From Curtobacterium sp. MCJR17_020 (lineage in GTDB: Bacteria; Actinomycetota; Actinomycetes; Actinomycetales; Microbacteriaceae), in contig NZ_CP126260.1 in assembly GCF_003234365.2 (NCBI RefSeq), positions 1,922,001 to 1,986,000 of the forward strand: a stretch of DNA of 64,000 nt, given 5' to 3'. Each line of letters starts with the position of its first letter. Within the stretch, counting starts at the first letter, position 1. Positions 1 through 9,400 of the stretch are shown in pieces. A program made the position numbers and the translations under genes. The notes under the pieces are model-generated. The model saw only the letters and a list, made by a program, of their open reading frames with translations. It was not told where the DNA came from and made no database searches.

Positions 1-288
1 TCGATGCTCGAGGGCCTGCGACCCTCCGAGCAGGGCAGCCAGATCGTCCTCGACGCCCACCGCATCGAGCAGGTCCTGGGCTCCGTCCGCGATGCCGTGC
101 GCAGCATCGAGGACCAGGGCCTGTCCGCCGTCCTCGTCTGCGCCCCGCAGCTCCGCCCGGCCGTGCACCGCATGGTCGCCGCCCAGTCGAACGGGCTCCC
201 GGTGCTGTCGTACCAGGAGGCCACCGCCGCGGGCTCCACCATCGAGACCGTGGGAGTGGTCCGTGCCGCCGACCCGATTGCAGCGTAA
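1..288 (+). CDS. flhA: FlhA C-terminal end (flagellar export gate), partial
   Basis: The frame is open from base 1, so only about the last 95 residues are present. They match the end of the cytoplasmic domain of FlhA, the large membrane subunit of the flagellar type III export gate that docks chaperone-substrate complexes. Recognisable parts are the helix around DAHRIEQVLGSVRDAV and the closing beta-alpha unit VLVCAPQLRPAVHRM with LPVLSYQEA. It overlaps the next gene by 26 bases, and csrA follows one gene later, which is the usual neighbourhood in motile Actinobacteria. The N-terminal membrane part lies outside the window. Confidence 0.85.
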   Translation, partial: SMLEGLRPSEQGSQIVLDAHRIEQVLGSVRDAVRSIEDQGLSAVLVCAPQLRPAVHRMVAAQSNGLPVLSYQEATAAGSTIETVGVVRAADPIAA

Positions 289-1216
289 CGGCGCAACGCT
301 CGACGAGGTCCGCGACGCCGTCCGGACCGAGTTCGGCGCGAGTGCACGGATCGTCGCCGCCGAGCGGGTCACCACGCCGGGCATCGGCGGGCTGTTCCGC
401 AAGGCGCACGTCGAGGCCACCGTCGAGGTGCCCGAACCGGGGGAGACCCCGACCGCACGCGTGGTCATCGCCGACTCGCCCGTCCAGCGGATCGGGATCG
501 CGGCGCTGCTCGCCGACGCCGAGGAGGCCGAGGCCCGCATCGCGGGTGGTGACGGCACCGCGACCACGCGCGCCGACGCGTTCGCGTCGGTGCTCGACGG
601 CTTCGTGGCGGACGGGATCACGGGGAGCGCCCCGCGCCCGACGCGCGCCCTGCCGGAGCCGGACGGGCCTGCGGACGTCGTCCCGCGCCTCCAGGCCGTC
701 AGCGACACCCTGCCAGGAGGCCCGGCCACCGTCCCCGACGCCGCGCCCGCCGTGCGCGTGGCCCGGCCCACGGCCCCTGCCGCGCGATCTGCTATCCCGG
801 CGGTGCGGTCTGCTGTTCCGGCAGTGCGGTCGGCCGACGGTGACCTGGTCCTGCTGGTCGGCCGGGCGAACGACGTCGACGCCGCGGCCGGGCTGTTCGC
901 CGTCCGGCACGCGCTGCGGCCGACGGACGCCGCCGACCGGCGGTCCGCGATCCTCGCCCGCGCCGACGGCGTGCGCGACGGCCACGCGGTGCTCGCCGTC
1001 GCCGCGTGGGACGACCGCGCGACCGGCGAACGGATCGAGGCCGACCAGGTCTGGGTCGTCGTCGACGTCGGACGGAAGCCCGAGGACTCCGCGGCCATGG
1101 TGTCCGCGGTGGCCGGACGGCTGCCGGTGGCCGGTGTCGTCGCGATCGGCGCGGGCGAGACCGCCACGCCGGAGTCCGTCGACCTGCTGGGGGTCCCCGT
1201 CCTGTCGCTAGGCTGA
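263..1216 (+). CDS. FlhF-like flagellar-operon protein of unknown function
   Basis: A protein of about 317 residues lies between flhA and csrA. I chose the GTG at 263 because GGGAG (252-256) sits six bases upstream; a TTG at 278 is the alternative. The first 60 residues (ATLDEVRDAVRTEFG, then GIGGLFRKAHVEATVEV) resemble the N-terminal segment of the flagellar GTPase FlhF. No G1 (P-loop) motif follows, so it is not a normal FlhF. The middle is Ala/Pro-rich, with a repeated AIPAVRSAVPAVRSA stretch, and probably flexible. The C-terminal 120 residues look like a degenerate Rossmann-type domain. A role in flagellar placement or number is inferred only from position and the N-terminal likeness. Confidence 0.6.
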   Translation: MPPTRLQRNGATLDEVRDAVRTEFGASARIVAAERVTTPGIGGLFRKAHVEATVEVPEPGETPTARVVIADSPVQRIGIAALLADAEEAEARIAGGDGTATTRADAFASVLDGFVADGITGSAPRPTRALPEPDGPADVVPRLQAVSDTLPGGPATVPDAAPAVRVARPTAPAARSAIPAVRSAVPAVRSADGDLVLLVGRANDVDAAAGLFAVRHALRPTDAADRRSAILARADGVRDGHAVLAVAAWDDRATGERIEADQVWVVVDVGRKPEDSAAMVSAVAGRLPVAGVVAIGAGETATPESVDLLGVPVLSLG

Positions 1217-1220
1217 GCGG

Positions 1221-1490
1221 GTGCTGGTACTCACGCGGAAGGTCGGCGAGCGGATCCTCGTCGGTGACGACATCGTCATCACGGTCCTCGACGCCCGGGG
1301 CGACGGCGTCCGGATCGGCATCGACGCACCACGCGGGGTGAAGATCCAGCGTGAAGAGGTCGTGCGGGCGGTCGCCGAGGCGAACGCCGAGGCCGCTGCG
1401 GCTGCCGGCGCGACCGGTGCCTCCGGCGACGACGCCGAGGCACGGCTGCGTGCCGCGCTCGGCGACCGCGGCGGGGCCGACCGGGCGTAG
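1221..1490 (+). CDS. csrA: Carbon storage regulator CsrA
   Basis: The first 60 residues are canonical CsrA: the MLVLTRKVGERILVGDDI opening, IGIDAPRGVKIQREEV, and the RNA-contacting arginine in beta-strand 5. CsrA dimers bind GGA motifs in mRNA leaders; in flagellated Gram-positives the usual target is flagellin mRNA, antagonised by FliW. The start is GTG, four bases after the upstream stop, so it is translated within the flagellar operon. An Ala-rich tail of about 25 residues makes it longer (89 aa) than the usual 60-75; the tail is probably disordered. No fliW is visible in this window. Confidence 0.93.
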   Translation: MLVLTRKVGERILVGDDIVITVLDARGDGVRIGIDAPRGVKIQREEVVRAVAEANAEAAAAAGATGASGDDAEARLRAALGDRGGADRA

Positions 1491-1533
1491 TCCGGCCCGT
1501 CGCACGGTCGTTGTCGAGCGTTCGTTGTCGAGC

Positions 1534-1593
1534 GCGCCCCGCTAGCGTCGTCGCGCCCCGAAGAGTCGGGGCGCGACGACGCTGGCGGGGCGC
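1534..1593. terminator. Long hairpin, probable bidirectional terminator
   Basis: The arms 1534-1561 and 1566-1593 are complementary over 28 bp with one G-U pair and a 4-base loop (AGAG). The hairpin lies between csrA and the convergent acyl-CoA oxidase gene. There is no T-tract; a GGGAC-type tandem repeat follows (about 1594-1616). A direct repeat of CGTTGTCGAGCG precedes it (1508-1534). Confidence 0.7.
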
Positions 1594-1719
1594 GGACGGG
1601 ACGGGACGGGACGGGGCGACGTTCTTCGTGCGTCGCGCCGTGGACGCGGGCTCGGCGGGGCGCGGCCGGCGGGGACGACCCGACCCGTGCCTCCAGGCCG
1701 GACCGTCCGCACCGGGCAG

Positions 1720-3855
1720 CTACGCGCGGGGCTTCTTCTCCTGTTCGGGGAGTCGTCCGGCTGCCGCCTCGGCGGCGAACCACGCACGGGCCTCGTCCTG
1801 GCGCGCCTGCTCCTCGCCGAGCGCGATCGGCGCCCGCACGTGGCCGGGCTCGTAGCCGAAGGTCTCGATGAGCTGCGGGACCACCGGACGGAGCCGCGCC
1901 ACGAGCCGGTCGATCGACGCCGACACCGCACGGGCACGCTGCGCGCTCAGGCGGCCGTGCACCAGGTACCAGTCGAGGTGCTGCTCGAGCAGTCCGAGCG
2001 CGAACAGGTCGCGCAGCCACACGAGCACCCGGCGGGTGTCGCCCTCGGGGACCGCGTCGAGCCCCTCGGTGAAGGCGTCCCACTGCATGAGCTCCGCGTG
2101 GGCGCGTGCAGCCTCGATCAGCTCGTGCTGCGACCGGTTCAGGAGCACGGCCTGGCGGGCGCGGTCCTTGCCGGCGGTGTTCAGCCGGAGTCCGATCTCG
2201 GTGACCATGGTGTCCACGCGGCCGGCGAGCAGCGCGCGCTGCGTGGCGGGGTCGTGCAGGTCCGTGACGCTCGCGGCGAGCGAGCCGCGGTCGGCGACGG
2301 TCTGGCCCAGGCGGCGGAGGCCCGAGGCGTCCGCGAGCTTCGCGCCCACCTGCGAGGCGACGAACTTCGCGGTCGATGCGGCGTCGCGCGGCGCCCGCTT
2401 GCGGAAGTCCGTGAGCAAACGCTTGCCGACGAGCTGCAGCAGGACGGTGTTGTCGCCCTCGAACGTCACGTAGACGTCGAGGTCGGCGCGCAGGCTCGTC
2501 AGGCGGTTCTCGGCGAGGAAGCCCGCGCCGCCGCAGGCCTCGCGGCACTCCTGCAGGGTGTCGAGCGCGGACCACGTCGACAGTGACTTGAACGCGGCGG
2601 CCTGGGTCTCCAGGTCTTCGCGGCGCTGCGGGGTGTCGGCTCGCCCGCTGAACACGTCGTCGAAGGTGCGGAGCAGCTGCTCGTGCGCGAACGACTGCGC
2701 GAACACCGTCGCCAGACGGGGGATGAGTCGGCGCTGGTGCCGGCCGTAGTCCAGCAGGACGCCCTCGACGCCGCCCACCGTCGGGAACTGCCGGCGCTGC
2801 ATCGCGTACGTCAGCGCGATCTGCAGCCCGATCTTCTGGGCGACGACCGCGGCGCCGTCGAGCGACACGCGGCCCTGCACCAGGGTGCCGAGCATCGTGA
2901 AGAAGCGGTGTCCGGGCGAGTCGATCGGCGAGCTGTAGGTGCCGTCCTCGGCGACGGCGCCGTAGCGGTTCAGCAGGTTCGTGCGGGGGACCCGGACGTG
3001 GTCGAAGTGCAGTCGGCCGTTGTCGATGCCGTTCAGGCCGCCCTTGACGCCGTCGTCCTCGCCGCCGACGCCCGGCAGGAACGCGCCGTCGTCGTCACGG
3101 AGCGGCACGTAGAACGCGTGCACGCCGTGGTCGACGCCCTGGGTGACGAGCTTGGCGAAGACGACGGCCGCCTTGCCGTGCAGGGCCGCGTTGCCGATGT
3201 AGTCCTTCCACGCCCCGCGGAACGGCGTGTGCACGACGAACTCCTGCGTGGCGGGGTCGTAGGTCGCTGACGTCGCGATGTTCTGCACGTCCGAACCGTG
3301 GCCGGTCTCGGTCATGGCGAAGCAGCCGGGCACGTCGAACCCGATGATGCCGGGCAGGAACTCCTCGTGGTTCCGCGCGGTGCCGAGGTGGTGCACCGCG
3401 GAGCCGAACAGGCCCCACTGCACGCCGGCCTTGATCTGCAGCGACGGGTCGGCGGTGGTGATCTCCTCGAACGCCGCCAGGTTGCCGCCGTGGTTGTCCT
3501 GACCGCCGAGCTCCGGCGGGTACGGGCGCTGGATGGCTCCGGCGTCGACCAGGATCTGCAGCTGCTCGAACGCGCGGGCCCGGTGCTCGATGGTGCCGAG
3601 ACCCTCGGTCTTGTGCAGTGCGGGGTCGAGGACGAGGCGGCGGGAGATCCGGCGGTCCTCGGCCCAGCGGCCGAGCAGGAGGGTCTCGACCATGTCGACG
3701 TCGATGCGGATGTCGGTGGGCTTGCTCGCGTTCGCGCTCGTGTGCCTGCTCGCGTTCGTGCCCGGGTTCTCGCTGGCGCTCTTGCTCGCCTTCTCGCCGG
3801 CCTCGTGCTTCGCCGTGGGCGTGCCGGTGTGCTGCGCGGATGCGGTGTCGACCAT
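1720..3855 (-). CDS. Acyl-CoA oxidase / acyl-CoA dehydrogenase family protein
   Basis: A 711-residue flavoenzyme of the acyl-CoA oxidase type, which makes the first double bond in fatty-acyl-CoA beta-oxidation using FAD. The ATG at 3855 is preceded by a near-perfect SD (AGGAGGACTC); the frame continues further upstream but lacks a better site. FAD-site motifs are visible (GCFAMTETGHGSDVQ and the later ECREACGGAGF). The catalytic glutamate region is VTFEGDNTVLLQLVGKRLL. The first 45 residues are a low-complexity Ala/Ser/Thr/Lys/Asn-rich segment encoded by imperfect DNA repeats, which is unusual for the family and probably disordered. It converges on csrA across the long hairpin and stands alone. 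Confidence 0.9.
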   Translation of the reverse strand: MVDTASAQHTGTPTAKHEAGEKASKSASENPGTNASRHTSANASKPTDIRIDVDMVETLLLGRWAEDRRISRRLVLDPALHKTEGLGTIEHRARAFEQLQILVDAGAIQRPYPPELGGQDNHGGNLAAFEEITTADPSLQIKAGVQWGLFGSAVHHLGTARNHEEFLPGIIGFDVPGCFAMTETGHGSDVQNIATSATYDPATQEFVVHTPFRGAWKDYIGNAALHGKAAVVFAKLVTQGVDHGVHAFYVPLRDDDGAFLPGVGGEDDGVKGGLNGIDNGRLHFDHVRVPRTNLLNRYGAVAEDGTYSSPIDSPGHRFFTMLGTLVQGRVSLDGAAVVAQKIGLQIALTYAMQRRQFPTVGGVEGVLLDYGRHQRRLIPRLATVFAQSFAHEQLLRTFDDVFSGRADTPQRREDLETQAAAFKSLSTWSALDTLQECREACGGAGFLAENRLTSLRADLDVYVTFEGDNTVLLQLVGKRLLTDFRKRAPRDAASTAKFVASQVGAKLADASGLRRLGQTVADRGSLAASVTDLHDPATQRALLAGRVDTMVTEIGLRLNTAGKDRARQAVLLNRSQHELIEAARAHAELMQWDAFTEGLDAVPEGDTRRVLVWLRDLFALGLLEQHLDWYLVHGRLSAQRARAVSASIDRLVARLRPVVPQLIETFGYEPGHVRAPIALGEEQARQDEARAWFAAEAAAGRLPEQEKKPRA

Positions 3856-4071
3856 GGTCGGAGTCCTCCTGAACTGCGGTGTCCGGTGTTGCGCTCCCCA
3901 CGCTAGACACCGCCGCCGGGAGCCGGGCGAACGCGGTGTGGCTCGGACAACCGGCGATCGGTGCGTGGGGGTCGCGGCCGTGGGAACCCTCCAAGTGGAC
4001 GTGCCGACGAATTCGTTGAGCACCCATCGACGATTGGGCGTGCCACCGGCCCGCGGGGCAAACTGGCCGAC

Positions 4072-5536
4072 ATGTCAGGCTCCACCACGGGACACGATCC
4101 CAAGCCCCAACGCACCTTCTTCGGACAGCCGTTCGAGCTGTCGACGCCCTTCGCGGTGGAGCTCTGGGAGCGGTTCTCGTTCTACGGCATGCAGGGCATC
4201 GTCCTGATCTACATGTACTACACGGTCACGCAGGGCGGCCTGGGGATCGACAAGGGCATCGCGAGCGGGATCATGGGCGCGTACGGCGGCGCCGTGTACT
4301 TGTTCACGATCATCGGCGCGTGGATCGCCGACCGGCTGCTCGGTGCCGACCGCACACTGTTCGGCAGCGCGATCGTCGTCATGCTCGGTCACATCGCCCT
4401 GGCGGTCATCCCCCGGGGTGGCTGGCGTGGGCGTCGGGCTCGTGCTCATCGCGCTCGGGTCCGGCGGACTCAAGGCGACCGCCACGACGATCGTCGGTGG
4501 GCTCTACCGCCGCGACGACCCCCGCCGCGACGCCGGGTTCTCGCTGTACTACCTCGGCGTCAACCTCGGTGCGTTCTTCGGGCCGCTCCTGACCGGCCTG
4601 CTGCAGAGCTCGCTCGGCTTCCACTACGGCTTCGGGCTCGCCGCCGTCGGCATGGCAGCCGGCCTGGTCCAGTACGCGATCCGTCGGAAGAACCTGCCCG
4701 ACACGGTCCGCCACGTCACGAACCCGGTCGACCGCCGACGCCTGCCGCTGATCGGGGTCGGGGTCGTCGTCGCCCTGGTCGTGATCGCGGTCGCCGTCCT
4801 GACCGGGCTGCTGAACGTCGGCAACCTGCCCACCGTGGTCGTCGCGATCGTGATCCTCGCCACGATCGGGTACTTCGTCGTCATCCTGACCAGCGGAATC
4901 ACGGCGCAGGAGCGGTCGCGGGTGTTCGCGTTCATCCCGCTCTTCATCGGCAGCGCCGTGTTCTGGTCGCTCTACCAGCAGCAGTTCACCGTCGTCACGG
5001 TCTACTCCGACGAGCGACTGGACCGCTCGTTGTTCGGGTGGGAGATGCCGGTGTCGTGGGTGCAGTCGATCAACCCGGTCTTCATCATCGTGCTGTCCGG
5101 GGTCTTCGCGGCGCTCTGGACCAAGCTCGGCGACCGACAGCCGTCCACGCCGACGAAGTTCGGCCTGGGCACCGGCATCATGGGCGTCGCGTTCCTGCTG
5201 TTCCTGCCCTTCGTCGGCTCGGGCCAGAACGGCACGCCGCTGCTCGCCCTGGTCGGCATCCTGCTCGTCTTCACGCTGGCCGAACTGCTGCTGTCACCCG
5301 TCGGGCAGTCCGTCGCCACGAAGCTCGCGCCGCCGAAGTTCCAGACGCAGATGGTCGCGCTGTTCTTCCTGTCGGTGTCGCTCGGCACCGCCGTCACCGG
5401 GGTGCTGTCGCAGTACTACGACCCGGCGAACGAGGCGCCGTACTTCGCCGTGCTCGGTCTCGTCGCCGTCGCGGTCGGCGTGGTCCTGCTCGTCCTGGCC
5501 AAGCCGGTCCTGAAGCTCATGCGCGGTATCCGCTGA
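4072..5536 (+). pseudogene. POT-family di/tripeptide transporter, frameshifted
   Basis: The proton-dependent oligopeptide transporter family (MFS fold) moves di- and tripeptides inward. From ATG 4072 one frame encodes the N-terminus (FELWERFSFYGMQG-type signature, here AVELWERFSFYGMQGI). It then loses sense after ALAVIP; the rest (GVAGVGVGLVLIALGSGGLK through about ten more membrane helices to 5536) is in the +1 frame. The break falls at a CCCC-GGGG run (4411-4418), where deleting one base restores an intact protein of about 487 residues. This is either a true disrupting insertion or an assembly error at a GC homopolymer; nothing else in the gene looks decayed. Confidence 0.8.
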
Positions 5537-5599
5537 TCCGTCGCGGCATCCGCTAACCTGAGGGAAGCCACACGGCCGAAGCAACCAAGGAGTCACCCC

Positions 5600-5707
5600 A
5601 TGCTCGAACTCATCGCCGGCATCATCATCGGCATCGGCGTCCTCGGTGGTGTGGGCTGCTGCATGGCGGTCGCCGCCATGATGAAGAGCGGCTCCGAAGA
5701 GTACTGA
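5600..5707 (+). CDS. Small hydrophobic peptide (35 aa)
   Basis: A short gene with a strong SD (AAGGAG, 5587-5592) eight bases before ATG. The peptide begins MLELIAGIIIGIGVLGG, has a Gly/Ile/Ala-rich membrane helix with a CC pair, and ends in a charged SGSEEY tail. It lies 63 bases after the transporter gene, in the same direction. One helix and the strong ribosome site suggest a genuine single-span membrane miniprotein. Function is unknown. Confidence 0.65.
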   Translation: MLELIAGIIIGIGVLGGVGCCMAVAAMMKSGSEEY

Positions 5708-5717
5708 GCCCGCTGGG

Positions 5718-6044
5718 CTACTCGCCGCTGCCGGTCGTGATCGGCACCAACTGACGACTCAGGACGGTCGCGCGCTCGAAGGGGCCGCGACCGTCCTTCG
5801 TGTACACGGGCTCCTCGAACGCGACGGTCCACGACAGCGGCTCGCCGACGCCGGGGTAGCCGACGATCTGGTTGCCGCCGGGAGCCACGATGACGCCGAT
5901 CGGCTCGTCGGCCCACCGGTCACCGCCCTCCGCGGAGTCGATGACCTGCACGAGCGCGCCGATGCCGAGACCGGGGGCGTCGTCGGGGCGGGGCTTGGGG
6001 GAGCGGCGTCCGAACACGCCATCACCGTAGCGGCGATTGGTCAT
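5718..6044 (-). CDS. Hypothetical protein (108 aa)
   Basis: A soluble protein with no signal peptide or membrane segment. After a basic start (MTNRRYGDGVFGRRSPKPRP), the body alternates short strands (LGIGALVQVID, PIGVIVAPGGNQIVGY, LSWTVAFEEPVYT), suggesting a small beta-barrel. It converges on the 35-residue peptide gene with 10 bases between the stops. No clear SD precedes ATG 6044; an in-frame GTG (VFGRR) just downstream is an alternative start. I do not recognise the family. Confidence 0.55.
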   Translation of the reverse strand: MTNRRYGDGVFGRRSPKPRPDDAPGLGIGALVQVIDSAEGGDRWADEPIGVIVAPGGNQIVGYPGVGEPLSWTVAFEEPVYTKDGRGPFERATVLSRQLVPITTGSGE

Positions 6045-6103
6045 GGAACGTCTGTGCGGCATCTGTCGGCACGCTGATGGCGCGCCCGCCGGGTGCGCGC
6101 TGA

Positions 6104-6415
6104 CTGGTCAGGGCACCCCGTCCGCACCCCGTCGGGTGGTCAGGAAGTGTCGGCGGCGGCGCCGCCAGGCGACGCATCGTGACCAGTGCGCGAAGGTGAG
6201 CGGGGTGTCGCGACCGGCGGAACAGCGGCCGGGAGGCCCGTGGCGGGCCCGCGCCGCGCCTCCAGGCCGTCGTCGGTCGCCCCCACAGCGTGTGCCGGGT
6301 GGTCAGGACACCCCGCCGGAAGCGCGTTGAGTGGTCACCAACTGTCGGCAGCGCGGCCGCCAGGCGACAGTTCGTGACCACTCGGCCGACCTGAGCGGGA
6401 CGGCGCCCCCGCCCG
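6104..6415. repeat. 195-bp tandem repeat carrying a palindrome
   Basis: Two diverged copies are offset by exactly 195 bp. The marker CTGGTCAGGGCACCCCG at 6104 recurs as GTGGTCAGGACACCCCG at 6299. A following palindrome at 6136-6186 recurs at 6331-6381. In the second copy the palindrome arms (6331-6347 and 6365-6381) match 16 of 17; in the first about 13 of 17. No gene is supported between 6045 and 6417. The region also contains a GGGAGGCCCG...GCGCCTCCAGGCC hairpin-like stretch (about 6231-6270). Confidence 0.7.
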
Positions 6416-6417
6416 GG

Positions 6418-9400
6418 TCAGGCGTCGGCGGGGACCCGGGCGATCTCGGTGATGGACGAGTGGCCGGTCTCGGGGTGCTTGCGCATCGAGAGCAGCCGCT
6501 CCATCGAGGGCTCGAGCGCCGTGACCTTGTCGAGCGGCGCACTCACCACCAGCTGGAACCCGAGTCGGAGCCACGCGGTGACCGCACGACCGGCGAACTC
6601 CGAGTCCGCCTTGATGAACGCCTCGTCGAGGAACACCGGGGCGAACCGCGGCCGGGGCCGGGTCTCGTCGCCGAGCTGGTAACGGAGCGCCGCACCCACG
6701 ATGAACGCCACGAGCTCCTGCGTCTCACCACCGGACTTGTCACCGAGCGACGAGTACACACCGAGGTCGCCCCCCGACGTGTCGTAGCGGACCGCCGTGA
6801 TCTCCATGTGCCGCCGGACGTCGAGTACGGCGTCGCGCTGCGTGGTGCGACCACGGGCGGCGTCGGGGTCGGGGCGGATGACGGCCATGAAGCGCCGGAG
6901 CCGACGGAACCGGGTCTCGAGCACGTCGTCGGTCAGCTCGGAGTCGACCGAGGCGGACAGGGCGCGGAGCTCGCGGCGGAACGCGGTGACGTCCTCGCGG
7001 GTGACCCGCCGGATCTGGATCTTCAGGCGGTCGCGGTTCGCGCCGAACGGCAGGTCCCGCAGGATCTCGTTGACCGGTTCGAGGCGCTCCTCGATCTCGA
7101 CGACGGCCCGGTCGAAGGCCCCGGCGAGCGGCACGAGGTCCTCGCCGCTCCACTGCGACAGCCGTCGACGCCACTCGGTGCGACGTGCGTGCAAACCGGT
7201 CGCGACGATCTGGTCGAGGATGGCGTGGTAGTCCGGGAACGACGCGACGCCGGTGCCGAGGTTCGGGTCCGGCCAGGCGTCCTGGTACCGCTGGAACGTG
7301 AGCGTCAACGACGTCGAGGCCGCTGCGGCACCGTCGAGTGCCTGCGACAGCCGTTCCTCCAGCCGGCGTCGGAGCCGTCGGGTGGCGTCGTCGAAACCGT
7401 CCACACCGTCCGGTGCCCCGACCTCGGCGAACGTCTCGGCGAGCAGTCGCGACTGCTCGTCGTCGGGCAACGACTCGGGGGTGTCGTCGAAACGCGACAG
7501 GATCTCGGCGGCGGCGTCCTGGCCGTCGACGAGCACGGCGTGCCGCTCCTCGAGCCGCTGCACGGCGAGCCGTGCGGCGGAGCGTCGGTCGGCGGTCTCG
7601 TCGAGCGACTTCCGCAGGCGGGCGACCGAGGCGCGCAGGGTCCGGAGGCCGTCGTCGGCGGCGAGCAGCGCCTGGCGTTCCTCGTCGAGGCGGGCGAGCG
7701 ACGTCTCGACGCCCTCGACGTCGATGGCGTCCCACGTCACGTCGACCACGTGCTGGTGCGCGGCGCGGAGGACGTCGAGCGCGGTGAGGTCCTGCGCGAC
7801 GTCGGTGCGACGGGCCTCGAGCGTGGCGAGGTCCTGCGCGATCGACGCGAGCTCCTGCTCGACGGCGGCGACGCGGGCCTCGTTCGTGAAGCCGATGACG
7901 TTGGCCTGGCGGCGGTCACCGTGCGCACCACGCCGGCCGTCGCGGAGCTGGCCGGACTCGGTCACGCGCCGGCCACCACCACCGAGCTCCGAGGCGTCGG
8001 TGACGCAGCGGGCATCGGTGCGGTCCGACTCGATCCGCTCCCGCACCCAGGTGCTGAACGGCGAGTGCTTGATGGCGAGCTTGCCGGAGACCATCGCGGG
8101 GTCGCCGTCGAGGTCCAGGTGCGGTCCGGTCGGCACGCCCTCGAACTGCACGCGGACGGGCAGGCGGAGTGCGTCGATCGCCTCGCTGAACGCGCCGAGG
8201 CGGTCCTGGTCGACGAGCAGGGTGCGGGCGACGGGGGCCAGCACGGACTCGATGGCCGTGCGCCAGCGCTCCTCGCCGGGCTGCACGTCGAGCAGTTCCG
8301 CGACGAACGGCAGGTCGGCGGGGTCGATGCCGGCAGCCCGGGCCATCGCGAGCCGGGCCTCGTGCATCGGCAGGGGCATCGCGCCCTGACGGTGCTCGAG
8401 CGACTGCCGCTCCTGGCGCAGCGAGCGCTCCCGGTCGAGGAGCGGGTACTCCTCGCGCGTCAGGGCATCGCGGCGATCGTCCAACGACGAGCGCGAAGCA
8501 GCGTAGGACCCGAGGAACTCGTGCGAGCTGCGCTGCGCGGCAGTGAAGTCGGCCTCGGTCGCGACGGACGTGCCGAGCACCGCTGTGCGCTCGTCGAAGG
8601 TCGCCCGGGTCCGGACCACCGCGTCGCGCTCACGGGTGAGTCGCTCGATGCGGTCCTCGAGCTGGGCGAGCGCGTTGCCGCCCTGGTCGCGCAGCCGTGC
8701 CTCGGCGTCGCGCAGCTCGATCTCCACGGCGGCGTGCCGGGCCTCGGCGGCGGCGACCTCGGCGCGGGACGCCGTGCGCTCCCGGCCGTTGCGGTCCACC
8801 TCGGCGTCGAGCAGGTCCCGCTTCCGCGAGGCCGTCCAGTGCGCGAACGGGGAGACCTCGGCGCCGGTGGCGATGCCGTCGAGGGCCTCGGCCGCGGCCT
8901 TCGACCGTTCGATCTCGTCGTGCAGGTCGGTGATGGGGGAGAGGATGCGGACCTTGCGCTCCTCGGTGTCCATCGCCTCGTACGCCTCGTCGAGTGCGGA
9001 GAAGTGCGCGAGGGCACGGTCGGCCGCCTCGTAGGTGCCCGGGGTCTCGAGCACGAGCGACTTGTACAGCGCGTCGACCGTCGGCAGGTGCTGCCCGGCC
9101 TGGATGCGTGCGAGCAGGCGCATCGCCCGGTTGCCGCCACCGGAGTCACCGATGCCGAGGCGGGTCTGCAGCGTGTAGGCGAGCTCCTGGTAGGTGTCGC
9201 GGATCACGAGCCCCGGCACGCGGCCGGTCAGCTCGAGGTGGTGGAAGCGCGTCGGCACGAACTCCTCGAGCCGGCGCAGGTCGAAGGTGTCGTCGACCGT
9301 CGCCATGGTCATCTGGATGTCGCCGACGCCCCGCGCGCGCTTCGGCACGATGTACGCCCGCAACACCGTGAAGCGGCGCTCGTCGTCGTTCCGGAACGTG

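Noticed and set aside
1594..1616. GGGAC tandem repeats as an origin-like iteron set
   Set aside because: Too few, GC-rich and directly next to a terminator; no replication gene nearby.
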